Position numbers and translations under genes: made by a program
From: Isoetes taiwanensis
Lineage: Eukaryota > Streptophyta > Lycopodiopsida > Isoetales > Isoetaceae
DNA: 64,000 nt
Assembly (NCBI GenBank): GCA_021234155.1
Contig: JAJEKV010000212.1
Location: 436,001-500,000 of the forward strand
Reading direction: 5' to 3'
The notes under the pieces: generated by a model
Database searches by the model: none
What the model was told of the DNA's origin: nothing
Seen by the model: only the letters and a program-made list of their open reading frames with translations
Shown: positions 23,203 through 33,965 of the stretch, piece by piece
Layout of the letters: each line of letters opens with the position of its first letter
How positions within the stretch are numbered: position 1 is the stretch's first letter

Positions 23203-23319
23203 ATCATCAAGCCGTCATAAGCACTCAAACTGAACTTTGTGAGCCTCCTCAAGTTACGCAATCCTCTTTCACATAACTCCTTCTCCCGAATGGCTTTCTC
23301 CAATGGCTCTGAATTCTCT

Positions 23320-24317
23320 TCAACATTTCTTCCTTTCTACGGTTCTATCCTCATCAAAGGTCAACCTCCTGCCGCCCAGTCTTGATGTCTCTCTTATTAC
23401 GCTTAGCATCGTCGAGAACACTATTGATGTCTTCTTGTATCGTGCTAGGTCCTCTTCATGTGCATCCTTTCTTCCCGAAATCTTATTTATATTGTCACGT
23501 AATTCTGCGCGCTGAATTTTCGGTTCTTCAACCTTGGATGTGCTGCTAATTAACTCTCCATGACAACGCCGCAATGAGTTTACGCAAATTCAAGCTCTTC
23601 CTTAGGGTAAAATCCTTGCTGAAATTTAGGAACCTTGGATGTGGATTTAGAGGTGCATAATTTCTTACGTAATAGCGATTCTTTTGCTCCTCCCTTTGCC
23701 AAATCTTTGGCCAAAACTTTAAAAGTATCCCAATCTACTTTTTACTGTCAATTGAAGGGCAAATGCACGAGCAAAGTACTTTCGGTACATGGCGATTTGT
23801 GACCTCCGCTTACCAAAAACAATTTCATAATGTTTGTAGAAGTTCTCGACCCACTCTCGGCTTCACGCTAGATTCTTTGAACCCCTCAGATGTCTTTGGG
23901 CCCCCTTGCTTTCGTCCATTATCTTGTTGTAAATCTGGAAAACTTTCATCTGCATTTACACATCTTACATGCTTTGCTTCCACAACAGCGGGTTCTTCAC
24001 AAATAAGTCTTCTTTTTGGCCCCGGTTCCTCGAAGTTTGAACCTTCCTCTTGTTTTTTCGGCTTTCTTGCTAGAATCGGCTATTTTCAAATTTTTGTTTA
24101 ATCTGGGTGACCACGGGAGGCAAAGGCGTCCATTGCTTGGATTTTTGGCAAGGATTTCGAGGAAGAAGAATAGTTCTGATCGAATTACTCCGTTGATCAC
24201 CGAAAAACACAAAAAAATTGGAACGGCGGCAAATTTTTTTCCTAAACAGAAACATTTCGCCAATCTCCCTCCGAAAAATTGCAATGATTGTCCGTTCTGG
24301 TTGCCACTGCCACTCAT
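23320..24317 (-). pseudogene. N-terminal part of the transposon minus-strand gene
   Basis: An ATG at 24317 (MSGSGNQNGQSLQFFGG) lies about 120 bp inside the right TIR and is a plausible start. Downstream, after stops and frame changes, come VDWDTFKVLAKDLAKGGAK (about 23742-23686) and a heptad-like, charged stretch AELRDNINKISGRKDAHEED (about 23510-23451) that could form a coiled coil. No known domain is recognised. Confidence 0.4.
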
Positions 24318-24439
24318 AATTTTGAATTGCTGACGTGGCTACTCCTAATCATTACATATCCCAACTAACTAAAATTCAAAAAAATAACAAAAACGGCCTA
24401 CATGCCCTACATTATACATAATGTAAGGGCATTTTTTTT

Positions 24440-24463
24440 AGACACCCTAGCTTTCTTTTACCC
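24440..24463 (-). repeat. Right terminal inverted repeat
   Basis: Exact reverse complement of 15394-15417. Inside it lies TACATTAT, AC, ATAATGTA (24408-24425). TTCC follows at 24464-24467. Confidence 0.9.
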
Positions 24464-24873
24464 TTCCGTCATCTGGCCAATGGGGCTCTAGCACGATGTA
24501 AATGGAATATGGGCCCATAGGCTAATACGCAGAGCAAAACAGTGATCTGATTGCCAGTAGGTATGGCTCTTCCTTTTGTATCTGTCGGGCTCGTCCCCGG
24601 CACTTGTGCAGTATGTACCAGGTAATCTTTTTAGTTTAAGGCTTCAATTTGCAGCTCAATTTCATTAGCACAGCAAAATACAGAGTTTGATTCCAACTCC
24701 AAGGGTGCGAGCATGGAACAAATCTTAGGTACCATTTTGGCTGAGAGTTTTTCCTTTAAACATCACCTTATAAATGCTGCATAAGTCTAAAAATCCAAAA
24801 CTTAGCAAACGATTCAAAGATCGTATGATCAAAAGCTTGAAAAAGCTTGGTCGCATTCATTGCATGCACTCGC

Positions 24874-25132
24874 TATGGGGCAAAAGTATGCTAGTGGGTA
24901 TCAAAAAAATGCGGCCCCAGCACTTAGATCAGCACCCTGGATGTACTATTCTATCATAGTATTCCACTTGTTATTAGTTGGAGTTGTTACATATTTCTAT
25001 TGATTACCTAATTACCATGTGCTAGTACCAGTAACACCTTAAACAAGCTGCCATATGGGGTGCTATATGAGTGCTGTCAGCATGTGTCCGGACGCCTGCT
25101 TTTGATACCCACCAGCATACTTTTGCCCTATG
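24874..25132. mobile_element. MITE-like inverted-repeat element, 259 bp
   Basis: The outer arms 24874-24906 and 25100-25132 are reverse complements over about 33 bp with about two mismatches (core GGCAAAAGTATGCTAGTGGG). The inverted similarity continues inward: CAGCACTTAGATCAGCACC on the left against GGTGCTATATGAGTGCTG on the right. No coding capacity is present. TAT borders both ends, but a TSD cannot be separated from the repeat. Confidence 0.65.
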
Positions 25133-28100
25133 ATTGCTTGAGGAGATTTTGTAACCAGCTTGCTGGTTTTTCCCTTGGCGCTAACTGCAGAAAGGTAGAT
25201 CCAACATAAATCTTGCACTGGTAGATGGAGCAGCCAAAATGTTGTTGAAGGTCTGTGCCTGGATATAATGGATCAAGAAGGAAATAAAATGGCTCTGATG
25301 GGAATGTCTGTCAAATCGAATGAGGATTTGAGAGGTACTTATTATGCCTGGTAGATATTTAGACAATATTTTAGTTTTCTTGCATGTTAAGCAAGCTTTA
25401 TTATAATATTATGCTTGCTTGAAGCAGGATAGATCAGGTATTCAAGAGCCTATCATAGTTATTTGTTTGAATTAAAATTCTGAACCTACTCGCATTTGAT
25501 TTGACAATGAGGGATTAAATACAGGTTTCAGACAATAAATTTGGAAAGCTCTGCTATTTTTTATCCCTGAGGTAATTTAAGATCAAGCCGTAGAATAGCC
25601 GTTGCAGCAACAAAAACTCACGCTTCCGCTAGTTGCATCTTGGTTCTTCCAAACTTTCCATCAGTCTAAAACATTTGGCTACTCCAGCATAATAGTATGG
25701 TTCCAATATGGGCGGATGAAGATTGATGCCTCTGCAGAAGATTTTGATGCAGAATCTTGGCTATGGCGGTTGGGTAGTGCAGGAGAGAAGCGGGATGTTG
25801 AAGAAGTGCCGCTCTTAGTTTTGCCATTACATTACATCAGAGAAACAGAAAAACTAATCTGTTTCTGGTTGCCCTTTTGGATCTGGCAAGGTCCAAACAT
25901 GGAACGAATGGAGCTTCTTTCAAATATAGGCCATGGTGGCCTCCTCGCCTCAGCAGAAAGACCATATTTAGAATGGCATTAATTCATCCCGACATATAGA
26001 TAGAATGTTGCATTATTTGTTTCCATTGCAAAAACTTGATACTTATCCATGATATTTGGAACATGGGATAATATGTGAACCCATTTGAGTTTAGATATTG
26101 CCGAAAAATGGAGTTTACAGATTATTCTGTTGAAACTACTAAATGATACTTTTTATGAAATATATATTGTAGTAAGAAAGCATAATTGTTGGTCCAACCT
26201 TTGCTAAAACGTCAAGACCATGTGGGCACTATCTAGGAAATTCATCTAGCACTCATGCGCTTTGGGGTTGTTAAATATTATTTCAAGTTAATGGGGTGAA
26301 ACCCCATTAGCTATTAAGTTGAACCTTTAGAATTTATGTTGGGGTTTGGTTGGTGTATGCATGAAGTATGAAGTCCAAGCAAAGATATTTTATGTGAAAT
26401 CCAAGCAAAGCTTTTTTATCGTGGAGCTGCAAGAAATGACGACAACAAACTCACAAACTCACGTTGCCTTCTAGTGAACTCTCTAGAGCAGATTCCAAAT
26501 ATTGTTTTTTCTGTCCTAAGACTTCCATTCCATGAAGAACGATGCCAAGTTCTCGGTCAATTGATATAATATCATGAAGGTTCAACTCCTGAACATGAAG
26601 ATTACATAAAAGAAATTGTCAGGACCACCCCATCATATGAGCTTTTCAAAATTTTGTTCTCTCTCTTTTTCTTCCGTTCTTCTTTTTGGTCTTCTCACTT
26701 TGCTCACGAAGTTCTAGTCGATAGGCATGTATCAATAGGTGCAAATGGGACAATCTATACTTTTTGAACTCATAGTTTTACTTTCTAGACTGCTCTAAAA
26801 TTATCTACCAACAAATGAGCTATGTCATTGTTCAGTAATACATTATCTCAATGGTTGTGTCCATAGTCTAAAAAAACAGACAAAAGTACAATGTGCTAAT
26901 TGTTGTCCAAAAGTATTGCCAACTATTAGCCTAAAATGCATATGCTAGGCTAAATTCTAGATTATATGACAATTGCTTTACACTGACGGGTATAATAATC
27001 CTATCTTCACTGCCAATTAGCTAGTCCAAAACCATCTTAAATCTCTTACGCACATAAGCACCCACTAAAAGAACAAACCAACGGCGGCGACTGCCGCCGC
27101 GACAAATTCTTGTATGAATAAAAAGGAACAATGTTTGATGTTAATAGAGAATTACTACAGGAGTAATCTCAACATCTTCATTCTCTACTAACAAAAAACT
27201 TATTATGAAATGCTCTTGAAGCTGATATACTTGTAGATCTCATGAGTCTTCCCACATGGTAACCAAATAATACATGATGATACTGAGGACAAGCCCTAAA
27301 GGCCCCTGAAGGATTCATATCAATCAGCAGAACCACATAAGTCTTGTATAATGCTGAAAATAGGCAAGAAAATGTAAAGCTCCATATTCGTAAAGGTGTA
27401 GCAAGAAGTATGAATCTCAAGAAGAAGCTCTCACTCAAACATATCAGTATTTGAGCATTACCAACCAAGCATATCAGTACTTGTGAAGGTTATGAGGTTC
27501 TTGGCATAAAATACCAAATCTCTCAAGCATAGCAGTACTTGAGAGTTCTTGGCATAAAAGCCAAAGCACATCAAGAATCAGCAACTACTCAAGCATAGCA
27601 GTACTTGAGATAGGAACCGAGTGCTAAAAGGTTTTAAACTGCTTGCTATTCCTATACATCCTGTTTCCTCTGCACTTTCAAACCAAAATCCAGCAAGGTA
27701 TCAAGACCCACGTGAATACACTGTCAAGGAAAGAATATATCTGACCATCCAATGTACAATCTGGACCCTTCTGCTAGAAAGAAGGAGTAGGAAAAGGAAA
27801 TGGCCAAATGAGAAAGAACCTGGATAATTAGAATGTAAGATTGCAAGAAACTGAAGCTGTATCACTTGATAGATCTGCATGCGTTATTACTCCATATTAT
27901 AGGCATCCACGCCATTTCGATGCGTTATTGCCTTAGAAAAGGATGAAGATTCAAAGAATCCAATCCAGAGCATACAAGAAACATACTGCCACAAGAGCAG
28001 AAGAGCAAAAAGGCCATGTTAGTGGCTTACCAGCAAAAATCCAAGAAGAACTGCCTGACTGCTTCAAATTCCTGATACTAAGAAATTCCAGAATTTCCTC

Positions 28101-28235
28101 CGCCAAATTGGACGATTCCCTGCTAGCAACTGGATTCAGCTTTGTGAAGATCAAGAAATCAGAGGTAGTGCCGAAAATGGAGGGCAGAGGCGGCTCCCTG
28201 CCTCCAGATCCGCCCTAGCCGCTGCTGCTGCCGCC
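25133..28235. other. Intergenic region, one unassigned open frame
   Basis: An ATG frame at 25602-25982 (126 codons, +) is the longest. It has no domain I recognise and is probably chance or an exon fragment. Between 27430 and 27620, the words AGCATAGCAGTACTTGAG and GTTCTTGGCATAAAA are repeated two to three times. A frame at 27943-28218 ends next to the 3' truncation of the LINE. No gene is supported. Confidence 0.35.
27072..27120 (+). repeat. GC hairpin with ACAAATTCTTGTA tail (retroposon 3' end-like)
   Basis: CGGCGGC, GACT, GCCGCCG forms a perfect 7-bp stem and is followed by CGACAAATTCTTGTATGAAT. The minus-strand retroposon end at 12.2 kb has the same order (GCCGCCGCG, then ATAAATTTCTTGTAATATT). 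No poly(A) is seen here. Confidence 0.5.
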
Positions 28236-28239
28236 TACG

Positions 28240-30800
28240 CCAAGAACCGCCAGTTTCAGTTTTTCGGAGCACGCATTTCCACCAGGCCATCTTGATGACC
28301 GCCCCTTCCTCATTGCCTCCCCATACGAAGTTACGAACCATAGAGGAGATTTCCTGAACCTTGCTTTCCGGCCCCAGGATGATAGATGCCATTTAAATAT
28401 GAGTTGAGCATGAAACGGACTTCGCCACTGTGACCCTGCCAGCCATGGAGAGTTTCCCCCCTTCCACCAATTAAGGTGCCGACGTAGTCCCACCAGAATG
28501 TCCTCCCAAATACCTGCTGCCGAAATGGCGATGCCGAACGGGATACCCAAAAGCCTCGAGCATGTGCCCTGCGGCTGTGTTCGTCAAGGAAATTGGGACA
28601 CGACCCCGGGCATGGGATCTGCTGCCGGCCATAATGCCGAGCACTTCGTCCAATTCATGAGGCAGCCCGACGCAAGAGAGAATGTGTCTAGCAGCTCCTT
28701 CGTGTTTAACATATTCCTCTCATCAGCCTGTAGAAAGAGAAAAGAGTCATCAGCGTACCGACTTCCAATCTGCTGCGACCCGTCTACCATCTTCGACCCC
28801 TCCATAACACCCGCATCCTCTGCCGAGATCAACAACTGCGAGAGGGCCTCTGCAACAATGGTAAATAGGAAGGGCGCCAACGGGCACCCCTGGCGAACTC
28901 CATGCCCCACGATAAAGATCGGCGATGACTCGCCGCGGACATATACGGTGGCTTCCAGGACGTTAAGAGCTTCGTGAGCTACCGGGTTGTAAAGCTCTCA
29001 CCACACCCAAAGGCCAACATCATCCTCTTCAGAAAATCCCAACGAACACTATCATGGGCCTTTGCAAAGTCCAGCTTCAAGTACACTATCCGCTGACCTG
29101 TTCTGCGTGCCCAGTGAATGCCCTCGAATGCCGCCGCTACATTGTTAAGAATATGCCTGCCTGGAATGAAGCCAGACGGCATGGGAGTAATAGCCTCCTT
29201 CAGGACAACTTGCAGTCTAAGCGAGAGGGCCTTTCGCGATTATTTTGTATATGCCGCATGTTTGATGTAAGGCCAATGAGAGAAATGATGAGGGCTCTTT
29301 CACCTTCGAGATTAACAAGATGCAGCCAGTGTTGAGTCTATAATCCGGCCTCCCCCAGGCGGATCTTGATAGGTCTCAGACATCAATCCCCACCCATTCC
29401 CAATATTCATGGAAGAACTCCCTTTGGAATGCCGAGTCGGTTGGGGGGCACTTATGAGGGGCCAAAGGCGCGCAAGCCTCCTCAAGCTCTGCTTTGTTTT
29501 ATCACCGTAACACTTACCTTCTATCCGCCCAGACACCTTGCATGACACCTTCGACCACGATCTCCTCCATCACATCGGTGTAGGGGTATCTCTTTTCCGA
29601 AAAACCGAGAGAAATCTTGAAAAGTAGCACATTTTAATATCTACATGCGAATGCGAGAATCGGCCATCGGGCAATGCCGAGGCGACATACAGGCGCATAC
29701 TTCTTGTCGTGCATACCGAAGAACATTAGAATTGGTGTCCCCTTCCCGCGGCTAGGTGATCCCCTTCACCCTCGCTGGCGACCCCTCTTGGACTCGTCAT
29801 TTGCAATGTGGTGCAATATCTCATTCTCCCCGCACACCATCGGGCGGCGTGAGATCCGAGGGTTTTCGATTCATGATACAATGCCTCTAATGCCCCCCGC
29901 TCTTGCCGTGCTCTCCGACTTCCCCATGACTTGGCGAATGCCTTGATCTCAGCCAGGGCTTTCACCATTCCCGCATCCCGGTTATCTCGAAGGTAAGGAA
30001 CCGGGTATCCCAAAAGAGAAATCAAAGATCCTGAGGCGGTGTTTAACTTAAACGCCAGGCGCTACCTACCGATTACTTTTCGAGCCACAGGAAATTAACT
30101 GAGGAAAATGATCAGAGACCGCGGTGGACAAAATATTCTTTCGCTTGAGCAGAGGCGCCCAGTCCGATGCTAGGGTATTAACATAGCATCTGTCATGTCG
30201 AACATACGCCCGTCCGGCCCCCCGTCCACTGACAAGTAAATGTGGAGTCGCCCGATGTCTCCGCCAAATGCAAGGAGTCCAACATCTTCATCCATTGCTG
30301 CTGTTCAAAACCTTGTACCACTTCTGTAGCTCTGCCAGACCTATCATGAGTAGTCCCGACCATGTTGAAATCGCCCAACAGCAGCCAAGCCACACCAGCC
30401 CCCAAGGATGCGACTTTGTGCCTCAACAACGCCCACAACGCCCCTCTCTACCACGCACTATTGTAGGCATAGACATTCACAATCCCCCACTCGTGCGGTC
30501 CCTCTCGCCACTTGATAATGACCCACCTGCCCCAACGGTCGGCCAGGGTAAAAGTCACCTGCACATGCATCTTCCACGCAACGGCAGTCCCCCCTTTAGA
30601 GGCTCCAGAGGTGGCAACTACAGCAGCGTATTGCGGCCCAAACATGTCCACCAATGCCCGAGTGTCCCCCTGTGACACTTATGTTCCTGCAGGCACAAGA
30701 TATCTGGGTCCATCTTGCGCACGACCAACGCCACTCTTGTTCTCTTACTGGGTGACGAACACACCCCTCGAACATTCCAGCTCAAGATCTTCTTGTCCAT
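28240..30800 (-). pseudogene. LINE ORF2: endonuclease and reverse transcriptase, broken
   Basis: ATG at 30800 starts MDKKILSWNVRGV, the N-terminal motif of APE-type endonucleases. LCLQEHK follows, and LLLGDFNMVG (about 30376) carries the Asp/Asn active-site motif. RT motifs follow: PGRHILNN, LDFAKAHDSVRW, GVRQGCPLAP (about 28900) and RYADDSFLF (about 28750). At least six frame changes separate the blocks. The product would nick target DNA and prime reverse transcription; this copy is dead and lacks its C-terminus. Confidence 0.85.
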
Positions 30801-30805
30801 AACTA

Positions 30806-31945
30806 CTACTGGAAAGAAGGATTCTTACGTCGCTTCTTCTTCCGCTCTCGTCTCGCTGGAGAAGCATGCTCCTGATCTGAGTCATATGGGACAAGAGCGA
30901 GCGGGTTCTTTGTGAGGACGACCTCAGCATCCAAATCCACCTCGTCCGCCCAAGAGCGTACCCGATCCACCTTGTCAAGTTCCATCCCCTCCGAAGAGGC
31001 GTGAGTGGATATTGCGTCAGAGTCCGACGGCTGGACCAGCCGATCATCAGCCAGCCCTGAGCCCACATGTTGGGACTGCCGCTGCTCCGCCATCTCCGGA
31101 AGCTGCTGAATGTGAAGCAACTTCTGGGCCATTAGCTGTGAAGACACTGTTGGGTCCATACCACCTTGCCCCACTGGAACCCAGCACGGACCTACCTAGC
31201 ACGGACCCAACTGTCGTCTGGGTCCTGGCCAGAGGCGGCTTCTCCATCGGCATAGTTTGGGGCAGGGCCTGTGCCCCGTCCCGTAGAACCTCCTGCCTCG
31301 CCTCTCGTAGAACCCCTAGCACTGAGGCGGGCCTATACTCGGGGCAGGCCCCGCCCCGTAGAACCTCCTGCCTCGCCTCTCGTAGAACCCCTGGCACTGA
31401 GGCGGGCCTGTACTCGGGGGGCGAACCTGCGAAAACCTGGAGGGCGGGGAACATTCTCTGGATCTCTGCCCCATTTAACAATCTAAGGGGAAACCGAAAG
31501 TACCAGTCACCGCTCCTCACAGTTACTAAGGGAGGCAATGGGCTATCCGCGGGTAAAGCAACGCAGATCTTCGGCTCCCGAACTATAGAGTGAGAAATAT
31601 GCCCTCCGAGCCCATTAGCAATCGCAATCATGAACTCTGACAAAAGCATATCAGCAGAAAGATCCACCACCTGAAACCAACAAGGGATCTTCAAGGTCGA
31701 CAGAGATCGAGCACTCACACCAGGGGTGTAATGCTGATAAATCAAATAATTTCCCCACATGAGGTCAACCCCCCTAGCCACTATCCTTTCCACCACCATG
31801 GGCTCGTCGAACATGAGGAGGAAGAAATTATTCCTCAGGAACTTCATGGACTGAAACGGCGAGATCCCCAACCGCTTAAAGTGAGCTTGCAGCCACCCGC
31901 CGACTCTCCTTGTATCCAGCACTCCAGTATAGTACACCAGCACTG
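30806..31945 (-). pseudogene. LINE ORF1, DUF4283-like nucleic-acid-binding protein
   Basis: The frame is open from about 31945 (no ATG; 5' truncated) to about 31047. The DUF4283-like part includes MKFLRNNFFLLMFDEPMVVE and IPCWFQVVDL. A frame change near 31170 leads to a charged C-terminus ending at 30806, six bases before ORF2. The C-terminal part holds an in-frame 25-residue duplication (PEYRPAS-VLREARQEVLR; 75-bp period, copies at about 31282 and 31357). ORF1 proteins of plant LINEs bind the element RNA. The CCHC knuckle often found after DUF4283 is not seen. Confidence 0.75.
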
Positions 31946-32879
31946 CACACCAGCACAGTTAAGAATATATCAGCAGTTTGGGAAAACAACTTTCTATACA
32001 TAGATCCTCTGGAATTTACAGTAGCTACAATAGTGGATACTCAGGAAGAATATCAAGGTCCCTCAGGTAGTATAGACTCTTAAACAGTACCATTGACAGC
32101 GGGATCAACCTGCAACTCCCTCCTGTTGTGCTGATTCAGAAATCTACATTTTTTTTATTTTCAAACTAAATCTTGTAGTTTAGTGTGGCCATTAAACAAG
32201 ATACATATATTTTTAGTAGGGAATTTCATCATTCAATATTTCAACAAGCTTCTGGTCGAAATTAGGCATATAGAATATGATGCCTTTGATGCTGAATAAA
32301 AAATAGAATTTACATTCAATATACTTCAAGTTCTGTAAAACATCCATTGAGCAGCATGCATCACATTACATTGCATGTGTTCACACAGTTTAGAATAAAA
32401 GCACATATGGAGATGCGATCGCTATGTGGATAGGCAAAATGTGAGCGCCTGTGGAGGGCACATTGCTAAATCAAGATGTGCCTGTCCAATATGTAAATAG
32501 CGTGGAACTTCTAGACTAGATCAGACAATATATGTAAAGTTATTGCATGCAATCGTGCTAGTCTATAGGATGAAGGTCATTGGTATTTTCAATAATATGA
32601 CAGGAACTCTAGACATTACGCATGATATGTTCCATTATAATTGTTCGATCGATCTTTCCAGCAGTGCATGGTACTTAATAAAAGCAGTAAGTATACTTTA
32701 AGCTACATTTCAAATCAATATTTGTGGGTAGATCACTTCTCAGTAAATGTTGGCTAATTGGCTCAATACACTATGAAATACCACATGAACAACTTCATTG
32801 TAGCCCTGCATGCTAATATGTTAACTGGAGTTAAATTTTGTGGATAAGTTCGTGGCTCATAATGAATAGACTAGATTGT
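31946..32879. other. AT-rich intergenic, no gene
   Basis: No open frame with recognisable content. It may contain the decayed 3' part of the older Ty3 element, but nothing can be aligned by eye. Confidence 0.4.
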
Positions 32880-33960
32880 TTCTCGAATGGCAAGTTTGCA
32901 GTCTTTGACATCTTGACACACACCAGTATTCTAAAACGGTTGTTTTACTGGAACATTGCATGATAGTTGTGTTTGCTTTCACACTTGCATTTCTCAAGTT
33001 TGGCATAGAATACATGGTTATGCACTTCTGGAGGATCTGTTTGATGTGTGTCTCATGCTACGTAAGAGTCTTAAAATAAATGAGAATATCATCTAGTTAG
33101 ATAATGACTAAATTGTATTCAAGAACTTCAGAAAACATCGATCGCCATATCCCTAGAGCATTGGAAAATCCAAAAGGCCTAATAGTATACTCAAAGTGGT
33201 CAATCGAGTGCAAATTGTTGTCTTCCATTCATCATCTTCACAAGATTCAAATAAAATTTGCACCACGAAGGTCAATCACCACGAAATAGCATGCACCTTG
33301 AATGCATTCGAGTAGCTCATGAACCAAAGGGAGGATACATTATTTTGGCATCATAATTTTATTTTTTAGACGACAATAATCAACAATAAGACTCAAAGAA
33401 TTATCCTTCTTTTTGATAAAGAAGATGTGTGCCAGGTGGCATGAGGTTTCTCATCAATATAAGTAAGCAATGCCTCGAATTTAGTTGGAGATAAACCATA
33501 AATGGGATATATTGTGCATTGTCCCAGGTTGTAGATCAATAGAGCACTTATAAGGATCATCCCTTGGAAGCGCACTAGCTATGGCCTTGTCAAACACATT
33601 TGCAAAGTCATGATAGTCTTCTGGAAGTAGAGGAACATATTTTTCAGACTCAAAATTACTTGAATCTAAACGACAGACTATATCGGATCCTTATTGCCAG
33701 CATGAATCATCTCATGAAGTGATACTTGGAGATAAGAAAAGGAAACTAGATCCTGGACTTGCCACCGGAGCTCGATTGAGTTCCGGGATAGTAGCTTAAG
33801 AACTAAAGAAAAAACAAATGCAACAACTGTGTCAAAATTGAATCATGAGCAAGAGATGGAACAAGAGAAAGAACAAAAGTTGGAGTTGTGTTTACTTAAA
33901 TGGAGTAGTAAGGTCAGAGGATACATATGGCCTAGAGCTCCAATCAATCTACAGGTTATA
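32880..33960 (-). pseudogene. Older Ty3/gypsy pol fragment (RT), minus strand
   Basis: On the minus strand, DYHDFANVFDKAIASALPRD and CSIDLQPG (about 33640-33520) are the pre-RT region. The RT domain follows with VVIDLRGANFI, FEYTIRPFGFSNALG and LDDILIYF (about 33300-33060), in which LDD is the catalytic motif. The order is that of Ty3 RT. The protease part of the same element lies on the minus strand at 47026-47326, on the other side of the chromovirus, so this element was split by that insertion. Confidence 0.8.
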
Positions 33961-33965
33961 TAGCT
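33961..33965 (+). repeat. Chromovirus target-site duplication TAGCT, left
   Basis: TAGCT immediately precedes the left LTR; the same five bases at 47021-47025 follow the right LTR. Confidence 0.85.

Larger units (their letters stand above)
15394..24463 (+). mobile_element. 9,070-bp DNA transposon with 24-bp perfect TIRs
   Basis: The left TIR (15394-15417, starting GGGTAAAAGAAAGCTAGGG) is repeated exactly in inverse at 24440-24463. TTCC flanks both ends as a probable 4-bp TSD. Just inside each TIR is a TACATT...AATGTA palindrome (15418-15435; 24408-24425). On + it carries a degenerate DDD transposase (15723 to about 18700). On - it carries a second gene region (24317 down to about 19600) with RING-like, lysine-rich, Ulp1/C48 protease and FCP1/NIF-like HAD parts. 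A triplicated repeat of about 185 bp separates the two. The 4-bp TSD would fit Sola-type elements, but assignment to a superfamily is inference. Many stops and frame changes show this copy is non-autonomous. Confidence 0.85.
28240..31945 (-). mobile_element. LINE retrotransposon with ORF1 and ORF2, minus strand
   Basis: On the minus strand the order is ORF1 (DUF4283-like), then ORF2 with endonuclease and RT. Identity to the LINE at 9.56 kb is obvious across RT motifs (PGRHILNNVAAAFEGI; YADDSFLFLQADERN). The 3' part stops at about 28240, inside the region equivalent to 10.56 kb, so the 3' end and tail are missing. The 5' side ends near 31945. No TSD was found; the truncated 3' end suggests later deletion. 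Confidence 0.88.

Noticed and set aside
25602-25982. 126-codon frame as a gene
   Set aside because: No domain, no conserved motif and no neighbouring coding signal; reported only as an unassigned frame.
31012-31593. 193-codon plus-strand frame
   Set aside because: Antisense shadow of LINE ORF1, including its 75-bp duplication.
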